NCBI GenBank assembly: GCA_023415825.1
Contig: JAEZJF010000024.1
Coordinates: forward strand, 62,001-126,000
Length of the DNA stretch: 64,000 bases
Reading direction: 5' to 3'
Source: Bacillota bacterium
Lineage (GTDB): Bacteria; Bacillota; Clostridia; DSM-8532
The position numbers and the translations under genes are program-made. Below are positions 44,265 through 52,671 of the stretch, piece after piece (position 1 is the stretch's first letter; each line of letters opens with the position of its first letter). The notes beneath the pieces were generated by a model that was not told the DNA's origin, made no database searches, and saw only the letters and a list, made by a program, of their open reading frames with translations.

Positions 44265-46415
44265 TTACCTTACCTTGAACTTACTTATGGATTCATTAAG
44301 AATCTTTGCAGCATCATCCAACTGCTGGGCAAAGCTTGATAGTTCTTCAATAGATCCAAGCTGCTCCTCGGTGGAGGCTGAAACCTCCTGTGTAGAAGCT
44401 GCGATTTGTTCAGATACCGATGAAATATTATGGATGGAGCCAATGGTTTGATCCTTGTAGCTATCCATATCGGTTATACCGTCCATAATATCGTTAACCT
44501 TCTTGGCCAATTGCTCCATGGAGCTGGATATACTCTTAAATACTTCCAATGTATTGGCTACGGCCTCGTTCTGGGACCTAAGAATATCCTCTGAGGACAT
44601 GGCCCGTTCAACCACCACTGCCGTCTGGTTTTGAGTATCCTTGATAATAGCTGCAATCTCCCTTGTTGCTGCCGTAGACTGCTCTGCGAGCTTTCTCACT
44701 TCATCAGCTACAACCGCAAAGCCTTTGCCTGCTTCACCCGCCCTGGCCGCTTCAATAGCCGCATTAAGGGCAAGGAGATTGGTTTGAGCAGCAATTCCGT
44801 CAATAACTTTTACAATCTTTCCTATGGAGTGGGAATGGCTCTCCAGGGTTCGTACATCGGTAATGATGGTTTGTGTTATTTCAGTGGTTTCCTTAGCCTT
44901 GCCTTCAAGATCGACTACTGAGGAGAGGCCTTGCTTCGTTAAATTAATGGTATCCTCGGAATAAGCTTCTATAGTTTTTGCAGAGTCGGAAACGGCATTA
45001 ATTTTAAGGGCAAGGTCTCTCATTTTAATGGTTCCCTGCTCGGAATCAGTGGCTTGGGCTGAAGCGCCTTCTGCTATTTCCTGTACCGTTCTTGCGACCT
45101 CATGAGACACAATAGAAACCTGTTGGGAGGTGGCTGCAACCGTCTTGGCTGACTCAATAACACTGGCTGCAGTATTTGAGGCATTTTCGATAAGATCCCT
45201 CATTCGCGCTATCATTAAATTGATACTCTTTGTCAGAGTGCCCAGCTCATCCCGTCTTCTTGATTTTAATTCTACTGTCAGATCGCCGTCCGAAGCTTTA
45301 TGTGAGGCATTAATGATACGATTAATGGTTCTGCCCATGCCGATTGCCATGTAAAGGCCAATGATAACAGCAATGGCAGCGGCAAGGAATGTAAACAAAA
45401 CAGTTATATTTCGAATGCCTTCCGCGGCAGCCGAAAAGTTGGCAGTCGGAACAAGTCCCACGAGCGTAAATCCGGTTTCTCCAACCCTGGAATGAAGCAC
45501 CAGATGTTCTTCCCCTTTATACGCTTCCATAAAGGAGCCATAAGCCGCTTCATGCCCAGCGATTTTTGTAAATAATGTTCCCCCGGTAATCTGATTTACT
45601 GGGTCCATTGTATCCAAGGTTACATTCTCTACATTTGTCCTTCTGAAGGCAATATCCCGGCCATCGGGACTAATCAGGTGAAGTTCACTATTAGCGCCAA
45701 GGTTGATATCCAAAAGTGCATCTTCAACCATTTCGGGTTTCACATCAATGATAAGAAGACCCATTGGCTCTGAAGAGTAGAAATCTTTTGCAAGCCTTAT
45801 TGATGAAAAAGCATAATTCACTGTTCCAGCCGCGGACTTTTGTTCATCAATATCAGAGTGGGATCCGACCCAAAAGGCCTTCCCATTCATTTCTTTGGCC
45901 AAGGTCACCATCGGACCGTCCTCAATGTTCTCATATGCTTTATCTTTGTATACATATCCTGAAGAATTAATGGATCTGCCGTTTTGAAGCAGCAGGGTAA
46001 TTCCTCTGAGATTTTTATTTCCAAATGTATAACTGGATATAAGCGATGACACATTGCTCTGATAAGTTAAGCTATCAAAGGTTAGCTCTTCATCGGTTGA
46101 AGAAATAAATTTCTGATAGTCAGGATCCATGAGAATTTGTGTGGACATTGCATCAATATTGGTCAGCGATTGATCAAAGTACTTATTAACCTGCTTCATG
46201 GTTTCCAGAGAGGTATTTGTGGCATTATCCTTGAGGGCTGTAAAGGAACCGTTAAAAGAAGAGACTCCCAGTAGAATTATCGGAACAATGGTGACCATAA
46301 AAGCGGCAATTAACTTAATACGAATACTGAAAAATACATTGCTTTTGATGGAAAGGTTCTTCCTGAAACTGAAAAGCCTAGAAAACGATTTTGATAAATC
46401 TTCCAATATTTTCAT
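44265..46415 (-). CDS. Methyl-accepting chemotaxis protein with dCache sensor
   Basis: This is a 716-residue chemoreceptor. Transmembrane helix 1 lies at about 34-54 (LIAAFMVTIVPIILLGV). A large extracellular double-Cache-like sensor follows (about 60-335). Helix 2 is near 340-365 (FTFLAAAIAVIIGLYMAIGM), then a HAMP domain and the cytoplasmic signalling coiled coil. The hairpin tip QTNLLALNAAIEAARAGE is fully conserved. The ligand cannot be predicted from sequence. It has its own consensus sigma-A promoter (46486-46514) rather than a visible sigma-D promoter. Confidence 0.92.
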   Translation of the reverse strand: MKILEDLSKSFSRLFSFRKNLSIKSNVFFSIRIKLIAAFMVTIVPIILLGVSSFNGSFTALKDNATNTSLETMKQVNKYFDQSLTNIDAMSTQILMDPDYQKFISSTDEELTFDSLTYQSNVSSLISSYTFGNKNLRGITLLLQNGRSINSSGYVYKDKAYENIEDGPMVTLAKEMNGKAFWVGSHSDIDEQKSAAGTVNYAFSSIRLAKDFYSSEPMGLLIIDVKPEMVEDALLDINLGANSELHLISPDGRDIAFRRTNVENVTLDTMDPVNQITGGTLFTKIAGHEAAYGSFMEAYKGEEHLVLHSRVGETGFTLVGLVPTANFSAAAEGIRNITVLFTFLAAAIAVIIGLYMAIGMGRTINRIINASHKASDGDLTVELKSRRRDELGTLTKSINLMIARMRDLIENASNTAASVIESAKTVAATSQQVSIVSHEVARTVQEIAEGASAQATDSEQGTIKMRDLALKINAVSDSAKTIEAYSEDTINLTKQGLSSVVDLEGKAKETTEITQTIITDVRTLESHSHSIGKIVKVIDGIAAQTNLLALNAAIEAARAGEAGKGFAVVADEVRKLAEQSTAATREIAAIIKDTQNQTAVVVERAMSSEDILRSQNEAVANTLEVFKSISSSMEQLAKKVNDIMDGITDMDSYKDQTIGSIHNISSVSEQIAASTQEVSASTEEQLGSIEELSSFAQQLDDAAKILNESISKFKVR

Positions 46416-46485
46416 GTCAAATGACCCGCCTTTATATGTATTTTAATATTTGCACCTAATTATTTCCTAGCATTACCCTATTATA

Positions 46486-46514
46486 ATTATAAAATTACAC
46501 TATTTTTTTGTCAA
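46486..46514 (-). promoter_or_regulatory. Consensus sigma-A promoter of the chemoreceptor gene
   Basis: On the minus strand TTGACA (46509-46514) and TATAAT (46486-46491) are both perfect matches and are separated by exactly 17 bases. The predicted leader is about 65 bases. Confidence 0.85.
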
Positions 46515-46555
46515 ATTTTTCGTAAAATTGTCATTATGTGACACAAAGCAAAAGA

Positions 46556-46576
46556 GGAGAGGTGGTCAACCTCTCC
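46556..46576 (-). terminator. Terminator downstream of spoIIQ
   Basis: The 8-bp stem GGAGAGGT/ACCTCTCC with a 5-base loop is followed on the minus strand by CTTTTG. It lies 43 bases beyond the spoIIQ stop. Confidence 0.65.
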
Positions 46577-46619
46577 CCGATGCCTATATGATACCTATAA
46601 ATATTCTTCCACAATAATG

Positions 46620-47531
46620 TCACTTGGCCAGATCTAAATATGCAGCCGGATCCACGAGTTTATTTTCCTTATAGAGCTCAAAATGCAAGTGTGTGGGCTC
46701 TGCGCTTTCAAAAATAGCTGTTGCACCCACTGAGCCTATGGGATCTCCAAGCTTGATTTCCTGGCCAACCTGCAGGGTTTGGTCGCTGGCAAGGTTTGCA
46801 TAAAGCGATTTGTATCCGTTTTTATGGTCTATGACAATGGTAAAGCCGAAACGCGGGTCATTTTTTATCTCCAAAATTGTGCCATTTCCTATCGAGCGCA
46901 CAACCTCTCCCCTGGGAGCGGAAATATCAACGCCACTATGGGTCCGCCATTCATTAAAAGTCGGTGAAAAAACAAGCTTGTCCATGGAGTATTCGGCCTG
47001 AACCTTGCCCGCTACAGGTGCGCTGAAAGCCGGTCTTACCACGGCAAGCACCACATCCTGCGTAGCATCGTTATCACCAACACCGGCCTGGGTATTACCG
47101 GAAGCACTTTGTGCAGCTTCACCCTTGGTTCCGCCGTCAGCTTCCTTGGTATCATTTTGAGCCACATTGGTTTCTGGCTGTTGACCAGCATCTCCAACTG
47201 CGCCGTCGGATCCCTGATCACCATCATTTATGCCGACATAGGGACTATCTTCAGCGTTTTTAGATCCGTCATCCACAATAGAGCTTTGATCTGGCTCATC
47301 AAAATCAGGATCATTAAAATCAAATCCTAAATCATTCTGATCTGGTCCATTATCCTGGGCCTGATTCTGATCGGGATCAGTAAGTAGCTGGTTGGTTGAG
47401 AAAAATACTGCACCTGCAGCCAGAGCGCACAATCCTACCACTATCGCAATATAAAAACCGCTCTCTTTGAAAAATCCTTTAACTTTTTTCCCAAATGATT
47501 CTTCGTCTTTAAAACTTCCCTTGTTGTTCAC
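46620..47531 (-). CDS. spoIIQ: Stage II sporulation engulfment protein SpoIIQ (M23 peptidase, intact zinc site)
   Basis: This is a 303-residue protein. The start is GTG 47531, eight bases after ACGGAGG; the earlier GTG at 47540 overlaps that site. One transmembrane helix (about 26-45, IAIVVGLCALAAGAVFF) is followed by a long acidic, low-complexity stalk (about 50-165, Asp/Gln/Gly-rich). The C-terminal M23/LytM domain keeps both zinc motifs: THSGVD (HxxxD) and HLHFE (HxH). B. subtilis SpoIIQ has lost this site, whereas clostridial SpoIIQ retains it. In the forespore it pairs with SpoIIIAH across the engulfment septum. It is 49 bases after spoIID. Confidence 0.9.
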   Translation of the reverse strand: MNNKGSFKDEESFGKKVKGFFKESGFYIAIVVGLCALAAGAVFFSTNQLLTDPDQNQAQDNGPDQNDLGFDFNDPDFDEPDQSSIVDDGSKNAEDSPYVGINDGDQGSDGAVGDAGQQPETNVAQNDTKEADGGTKGEAAQSASGNTQAGVGDNDATQDVVLAVVRPAFSAPVAGKVQAEYSMDKLVFSPTFNEWRTHSGVDISAPRGEVVRSIGNGTILEIKNDPRFGFTIVIDHKNGYKSLYANLASDQTLQVGQEIKLGDPIGSVGATAIFESAEPTHLHFELYKENKLVDPAAYLDLAK

Positions 47532-47580
47532 AAAATCCACCTCCGTTTTGTATTATTGCCAACGGAAGGTGATTTATACT

Positions 47581-48663
47581 TTAATGTGCTATTTCTTCCA
47601 CATTAATGCCCGTGTAATAATATTCCAATATCTTAACGTAGTCGAGCCCTTTTTTGCCCATGGCATCGGCGCCGCACTGACTCATTCCCACACCATGACC
47701 ATAGCCTCTGGAAATAATTTGTACTGTTTTTTTATCAGGAATACTGATGTCGAGATTGGTGGATCTTAGGGTTAACAGCTCTCGAAATGCTGTTCCAGAC
47801 ATTATAACCGACCCGATTCGGATCTCATCAATACGCCCGCTGCCGCTATAGGCCACAATTTCAATTTCTTTTGAGGGATCGGAACCAAGCTTGGCATCCG
47901 GATATTTATTTTTCACTTTTTCCTTGATTTCATCCCAGACAAAAAGCTCTTTTTTCTCATATTCAGCATATTGACTGTCATCGGGGCTGTAAACGCTTTT
48001 AAGATAAGGCACCGAGCCTAATACCGTCCATACCTCTTCAATATCCTCTGTCACACCCCCGCTGTTGGAGTGATAGAGAGGATTTATGAGCGTTCCTCCA
48101 TAGGTCATGACCCGGTTTTCCGTGTCCTTAACAGCCTTCTTGATCTTTTCCCAATCCTTTTCGCTGCCATAGACCTGTAAAAAACGTTCATGGGAAATCC
48201 AGGCCTGACAATGTCGTGGTTCCGTACAAACATGGGCGCCGAAGTGGCTTTCCGAAGACCCATAAAGCCCTTTCATACGGCTTAAAGCAAAGGTTCTCGC
48301 CGCCACAGCCTGAGCCTTCAAAGCCTCTTCATGAAAGCTGGACGGCATCTCTGCTGCAACAACACCAATAATATAATCATCAAGAAAATATTCATCGATC
48401 ACTGACTTCGCGGGGTTATAGACCGTAATTTTAATTGCTTTCCCCTGAACAGTTTCAACTTGTCCCACATCTTCCTTCGAAACAGGCCTTTCCTGTGGCG
48501 GAACAAAAGCAAGCAGCAATAAAAGGGGCAACAAAAGAAGGATAGCATCTCCAAGCCTTAAATTTCGAATTTGTCGGCTGCGTTTGATTTCCCTGATTCG
48601 CCTGCTGCTATGTATGTGATTTAAATGATTGAGGCGGCTGACGCCAAAGCTTCTTTTTACCAT
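47581..48663 (-). CDS. spoIID: Stage II sporulation peptidoglycan lytic transglycosylase SpoIID
   Basis: This is a 360-residue protein. A basic N-terminus and one transmembrane helix (about 38-54, GDAILLLLPLLLLLAFV) precede the SpoIID domain. The catalytic glutamate is in VVAAEMPSSFHEEALKAQA. The zinc-binding cysteines appear in HVCTEPRHCQAW, and the C-terminal motif is GRGYGHGVGMSQ in variant form (SRGYGHGVGMSQCGA). It degrades septal peptidoglycan with SpoIIM and SpoIIP during engulfment. The ribosome binding site before ATG 48663 is weak. Confidence 0.93.
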   Translation of the reverse strand: MVKRSFGVSRLNHLNHIHSSRRIREIKRSRQIRNLRLGDAILLLLPLLLLLAFVPPQERPVSKEDVGQVETVQGKAIKITVYNPAKSVIDEYFLDDYIIGVVAAEMPSSFHEEALKAQAVAARTFALSRMKGLYGSSESHFGAHVCTEPRHCQAWISHERFLQVYGSEKDWEKIKKAVKDTENRVMTYGGTLINPLYHSNSGGVTEDIEEVWTVLGSVPYLKSVYSPDDSQYAEYEKKELFVWDEIKEKVKNKYPDAKLGSDPSKEIEIVAYSGSGRIDEIRIGSVIMSGTAFRELLTLRSTNLDISIPDKKTVQIISRGYGHGVGMSQCGADAMGKKGLDYVKILEYYYTGINVEEIAH

Positions 48664-48832
48664 GTCTCATTTTATGAGAAGAAAAGGAGGGACATGCAAG
48701 AAAGTTCATGGTCAAGCTTTGACCTGCCCGTAACGCATACTTCGTTTTATTAAGGGCTGGAAGAATGGCAATGATACTGATAGAATAGTGTTTAGAGATT
48801 AGGAAGAGATTACATAATCATACTTTGGAGGT

Positions 48833-49300
48833 ATGGGCTTGATTAAAAACCCGTATATGGAGGAGGCCATCAAGGAGGCCTGGAATGCCTTTCATAAAGG
48901 AGAAGTCCCTGTTGGCACCGTTATTGTAAGAGACGGTAAAATCCTTTCTCGTGCCCATAATCTCAGAGAAACCTGTCATCAAGCTACTGCCCATGCCGAA
49001 CTCCTGGCTATTGAAGAAGCCTGTAAGCTACTCGGTTCCTGGCGGCTGGAGGACTGTGACCTCTATGTGACCCTGGAGCCCTGCCCTATGTGCGCCGGAG
49101 CCATAATCAATGCACGGGTCAGAACCGTCTATTTCGGAGCCTATGACGCTAAGGGAGGAGCCTGCGGGTCCGTGACTGATTTATTGAAAAAGGGATTATT
49201 TAATCACACCCCCGAAGTCTATGCGGGCATTATGGAAGATGCCTGTGAACAGCCTTTAAAAGAATTCTTCCAAAAGCTCAGGGCATTTGCTTCCACTTGA
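48833..49300 (+). CDS. tadA: tRNA-specific adenosine deaminase TadA
   Basis: This is a 155-residue zinc deaminase that converts A34 of tRNA-Arg(ACG) to inosine. The catalytic HAE is in ATAHAELLAIEEA and the zinc cysteines in EPCPMCAGAI. The ATG at 48833 follows TTTGGAGGT. The stop TGA (49298-49300) overlaps the -35 box of the next promoter, which leads to a tRNA-Ser gene. Confidence 0.95.
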   Translation: MGLIKNPYMEEAIKEAWNAFHKGEVPVGTVIVRDGKILSRAHNLRETCHQATAHAELLAIEEACKLLGSWRLEDCDLYVTLEPCPMCAGAIINARVRTVYFGAYDAKGGACGSVTDLLKKGLFNHTPEVYAGIMEDACEQPLKEFFQKLRAFAST

Positions 49301-49325
49301 TAAAACTCCAGAAATGCTTTATAAT
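49297..49325 (+). promoter_or_regulatory. Sigma-A promoter of the tRNA-Ser leader transcript
   Basis: TTGATA (49297-49302), a 17-base spacer and TATAAT (49320-49325). The -35 box overlaps the tadA stop codon. The tRNA begins about 160 bases downstream of the expected start site, which is unusually far. Confidence 0.8.
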
Positions 49326-49487
49326 AACTTTACCCGTTACCAGAGTTCGTTCCCATGGGAACGAACAACAGAGGTGCGGAACGCACCAACAAGGCTCGAC
49401 CCGTAAGAAAGCCTCGACTCATAAGCGAAATCGAAGATTTCGAACGGGTACCCAAGTTATTGATACTTCGTATTAATAACCTTACCC
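49320..49487 (+). repeat. Palindromic leader cassette in front of tRNA-Ser, copy 2, flanked by direct repeats
   Basis: The first 51 bases match the dnaD leader copy at 6794-6844. The cassette contains three hairpins: 49345-49366 (GTTCGTTCC, CATG, GGAACGAAC), 49372-49386 (GGTGCG-GAA-CGCACC), and 49426-49442 (CGAAATC-GAA-GATTTCG). The last continues into the module shared with 30713-30747 (AACGGGTACCCAAG). TAATAACTTTACCC (49322-49335) and TAATAACCTTACCC (49474-49487) form a direct repeat with one mismatch at the two ends. Confidence 0.7.
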
Positions 49488-49493
49488 ATTTAC

Positions 49494-49583
49494 GGAAGAG
49501 TGGTTGAGAGGTCTAAGGCACCGCACTCGAAATGCGGAGACGTGGGAACGCGTCCGTGGGTTCAAATCCCACCTCTTCCGCCA
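49494..49583 (+). tRNA. tRNA-Ser (anticodon CGA)
   Basis: This is a 90-base class II tRNA. Acceptor GGAAGAG/CTCTTCC, a D arm, anticodon stem-loop GCACTCGAAATGC (anticodon CGA, reading UCG), a long variable arm (GGAGACGTGGGAACGCGTCC region), the T loop GGTTCAAATCC and an encoded CCA at 49581-49583 are all present. Confidence 0.95.
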
Positions 49584-49584
49584 G

Positions 49585-49629
49585 AAAGACAAACCTGTTT
49601 TAACGTCAGTTATAAACGGGTTTGTCTTT
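49585..49629 (+). terminator. Terminator of tRNA-Ser
   Basis: AAAGACAAACC pairs with GGTTTGTCTTT, extended by GTTT/AAAC, and is followed by TT. It begins two bases after the tRNA CCA end. Confidence 0.8.
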
Positions 49630-49740
49630 TTATATATGGTATTGAGTTTACTATAAATCCTAAGAGCAACATCATTCAAGAATTTGATTACCTTTTATGC
49701 TAAACTGAACTTCAGATATCAAGGAAAGGAGAACAAGTTT

Positions 49741-50565
49741 ATGAAACAAGAGATAAGAACAGTAAAATATGATGCTGAATTGAAAATAGAATCCTACCAT
49801 TTTAAAGGGATTATGCAGAAATTCCCCAACCATTTTCATGAGTATTACGTGATTGGTTTCATTGAAAAAGGTCAGCGATTTTTATCTTGCATGAACAAGG
49901 AATATACCATAGAACCGGGAGATTTATTATTGTTTAATCCGCGTGATAATCATGCTTGTGAACAAATCGACGGTAAAACTTTGGATTATCGCTGTATCAA
50001 TATCCAACCGGAAATTATGAGCAAAGCCGTCTTTGAAATAACAGGAAAAGAGTATTTACCTTATTTTACACCCCAAGTAGTTTTTCATAGCGAATCGGTT
50101 GCTGTGCTTCGGGAATTGCATCAAATGATAATGGAGGACGAAAGGGATTTTAGAAAAGAAGAAATCTTCTTTTTCCTTTTGGAACAGCTAATGGGAGAAT
50201 ATACAGAACAGGAAGTACCAGCAGGACATACAGAGCAAAGTATGGAAGCAAGGGCAATTTGTGAGTTCTTAGAAAATCACTATATGGAGAACATTACGCT
50301 GGATGACCTCTGCAAGCTGACCAGACTCAGCAAATACTATCTGCTTCGCTCTTTCACCAAGCAAAAGGGCATTTCTCCATATAGCTACTTGGAAACAATA
50401 CGGATTAACAAAGCAAAGAAAATGCTGGAACAAGGCGTATTACCAATAGATGTAGCTTTGCAGACAGGTTTTACCGACCAGAGCCACTTTTCCAACTTCT
50501 TTAAAAAGTTTATTGGGTTGACGCCAAAACAGTATATGAATATTTTTAAAGATACTCGCAGTTAA
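49741..50565 (+). CDS. AraC family transcriptional regulator
   Basis: This is a 274-residue regulator. The start is ATG 49741, with AAAGGAG about eight bases upstream; a longer reading back to 49684 has no site. The N-terminal cupin/AraC-binding domain (about 20-100) contains FPNHFHEYYVIGFIEKG and EPGDLLLFNPRDNHAC. Two helix-turn-helix motifs occupy the C-terminal 100 residues (TLDDLCKLTRLSKYYLLRSF and VALQTGFTDQSHFSNFFKKF). It is followed 23 bases later by an EamA transporter in the same direction, a common regulator-exporter pairing. Effector unknown. Confidence 0.9.
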   Translation: MKQEIRTVKYDAELKIESYHFKGIMQKFPNHFHEYYVIGFIEKGQRFLSCMNKEYTIEPGDLLLFNPRDNHACEQIDGKTLDYRCINIQPEIMSKAVFEITGKEYLPYFTPQVVFHSESVAVLRELHQMIMEDERDFRKEEIFFFLLEQLMGEYTEQEVPAGHTEQSMEARAICEFLENHYMENITLDDLCKLTRLSKYYLLRSFTKQKGISPYSYLETIRINKAKKMLEQGVLPIDVALQTGFTDQSHFSNFFKKFIGLTPKQYMNIFKDTRS

Positions 50566-50588
50566 GCCTATGGATAAAAAGGATTATT

Positions 50589-51497
50589 ATGGACAGAAAA
50601 AAAGAGAGCATCGGACATTTATTTGCATTTATTACAATCGTTATTTGGGGGACGACTTTCATATCGACAAAGATACTTTTGAAGGCCATTTCTCCGATTG
50701 AAATCCTATTATTAAGATTTACAATAGGATTTATTGTGCTGCTTATGGTTTACCCTCATAAGCTCAAGGTTAAGGAACGAAAACAGGAGTTGTATTTTGC
50801 TGCGGCTGGTTTGTGTGGTGTCACACTTTACTATTTGCTTGAAAATATTGCTCTAACATATAATTTTGCATCCAATATAGGGGTTATTATTTCGATTACG
50901 CCTTTTTTTACTGCTATCTTTGCTCATCTGCTTTTAGATGGAGAAAAATTGAGAATGCAATTTTTTATAGGGTTTGCAGTTGCTGTTGTCGGAATTTTTC
51001 TCATTACCTTTAACGGAAGCAATAATCTTAAACTGAATCCATTGGGCGATATACTGGCGGTTTTGGCTGCTGTGGTATGGGCTGTCTATTCCGTCCTCAC
51101 AAAGAAAATAAGCGGATTTCACTACAATACCATTCAAACCACAAGGAGAATTTTCTTTTATGGGTTGATATTCATGATACCCGCATTATTCATTTTTGGG
51201 TTTAAACCAAACATCAATCAACTGATGCAACCGACTAATCTTTTTAACATCCTGTTTTTAGGGTTGGGAGCATCCGCTCTTTGCTTTGTAACGTGGAACT
51301 CTGCGGTTAAACTATTGGGTGCGGTAAAAACCAGCGTTTATATTTACATGGTTCCGGTAATAACCGTTGTCACTTCCGTTATTGTACTTCATGAAAGAAT
51401 TACTGGAGTCGCTGTAATTGGGATTGTACTTACATTAGCTGGATTATTTATTTCGGAAATTAAAACCTCTGTAAAACAAAAAGAGATTAAAGAATGA
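50589..51497 (+). CDS. EamA/DMT family transporter
   Basis: This is a 302-residue membrane protein with ten hydrophobic helices in two EamA repeats. The first repeat opens with LFAFITIVIWGTTFISTKIL. The second contains GDILAVLAAVVWAVYSVLTKK and ends near VVTSVIVLHERITGVAVIG. The family exports or imports small metabolites such as amino acids. The upstream araC gene is likely its regulator. The substrate cannot be inferred. Confidence 0.9.
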   Translation: MDRKKESIGHLFAFITIVIWGTTFISTKILLKAISPIEILLLRFTIGFIVLLMVYPHKLKVKERKQELYFAAAGLCGVTLYYLLENIALTYNFASNIGVIISITPFFTAIFAHLLLDGEKLRMQFFIGFAVAVVGIFLITFNGSNNLKLNPLGDILAVLAAVVWAVYSVLTKKISGFHYNTIQTTRRIFFYGLIFMIPALFIFGFKPNINQLMQPTNLFNILFLGLGASALCFVTWNSAVKLLGAVKTSVYIYMVPVITVVTSVIVLHERITGVAVIGIVLTLAGLFISEIKTSVKQKEIKE

Positions 51498-51547
51498 GCG
51501 ATTCTAATGTGAATTGTATAATGAATATAGATTCACACACATTAACG

Positions 51548-51963
51548 CTATTCCGCTTCTCTCAATCTTTCTACAAGGGTCATTTTGCTAATGCCTCTGT
51601 AAGCAACCTCCGGTGTGATAAGACAAATAAGAGTTATGGCTGCATACAATATAAAAACAGGAATGAGCGGATAGGTAAAATTGGCATATACAAAGGTTTT
51701 CTTGAACAACTCGAAAATCCCGCATGAAATAACACTTCCAAGGCTGACCGAGATAAGCGTCGTTATCACGGCATAACCCAAGCCCTCGTTTCTGAGCATT
51801 GATTTCATTTGCTTTTTGCTCATTCCAATGCTTTCGAGCGTAGCAAATTCAGGCTTACGTGATACAACGCCCACCGACATTACGTTTATAAATGATGCCG
51901 ATAAACCCGAGTATCATGGAAAGACCACCGCCAAGCACAAGCATAATGGTTTTTGCTTCCTGC
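51548..51963 (-). pseudogene. Remnant of an FtsX-like ABC transporter permease (BceB/VraG type), C-terminal piece
   Basis: About 135 codons are recognisable, in two frames. From 51963, MLVLGGGLSMILGFIGII is followed by a break, and MSVGVVSRKPEFATLESIGM continues in another frame from about 51880 to 51548. The last part includes two transmembrane helices and the family end SKMTLVERLREAE. The preceding 400 or more residues of such permeases, and their ATPase partner, are absent. It directly follows the response-regulator remnant, so a deletion has joined the two. Confidence 0.75.
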
Positions 51964-51970
51964 ATGATTT

Positions 51971-52506
51971 TCAGCGTCCATTTTTAGCACCACCTATCCA
52001 CATGTACCCCATGCCGTAAACAGTTTTTATATATTGAAAACCGCAGATTTCAATCTTGCCTCGTATGCGGTTGATGTTGGAAGTTAGTGCGTCTTCATCT
52101 ACGAAATTTCCATCTATATCCCACAGCTTTTCTAATAGAATTTGTCTTGTCAGAACAATTTGCGGGTTTTTTACAAGCGCCCTTAACATACGATATTCCA
52201 TAGGCGTAAACATAATAGGACTTCCTGCAAGCGTCGCGGTCATCCTTGAAAAATCCAAAAACAAATTACCGTCGTCGTAACAGTCGCCGCCTGTCTCCTT
52301 TGTTATCCGGCTGAAAAGAGCGGCGACCTTTCTTTGAACCCACTGATAAGGAAAGGCTTCGTCACATAATCATCCGCGCCAAGTTCAAAGCCCTTTATCA
52401 TATCACTTTCCATATCGTTAGCCGTGAGGAATATAACCGCTGCAGTTTCATAACGCGCTTTAATCTCATGGCACAATTCAAAATATCGCTGAAACCTCAC
52501 AGACAT
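51971..52506 (-). pseudogene. Remnant of an OmpR-family response regulator
   Basis: A receiver C-terminal half (52506-52303: FELCHEIKARYETAAVIFL, GFELGADDYVTKPF) and an OmpR winged-helix domain (52264-51971: MFTPMEYRMLRALVKN, ILLEKLWDIDGNFVDED, TVYGMGYMWIGG) lie in different frames. One base missing in the linker near 52320-52330 (KERSPLFSAG against an expected KERVAALFSR) explains the frameshift. The N-terminal half of the receiver, with the phospho-accepting aspartate, is gone. The sister sensor kinase is also missing. It resembles BceR/VncR-type regulators of bacitracin-type ABC transporters. Confidence 0.8.
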
Positions 52507-52671
52507 TTATCTTTTTTTGTTTTCTTTACGTCGGCTGTCGGTGGGCTTTTCTGCGTCTTTGGTATCAGCCACATATAGCCTAATTTTGCGTAGGAATATA
52601 CGTGTTAATAGAATTTTATACAACATTTTGCACATACTACAGCTAAAGTAACATAAAAAGGAGAATACTGT

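Noticed and set aside
49320..49490. T-box riboswitch in the tRNA-Ser leader
   Set aside because: GGTGCGGAACGCACC has a superficial likeness to the T-box sequence, but it is a simple self-closed hairpin. No Stem I, AGAGA-box or antiterminator/terminator pair is present, and the downstream gene is a tRNA.
49482..49679. Minus-strand reading frame across tRNA-Ser
   Set aside because: The translated text (RWDLNPRTRSHVS) is the well-known spurious frame antisense to a serine tRNA, not a gene.
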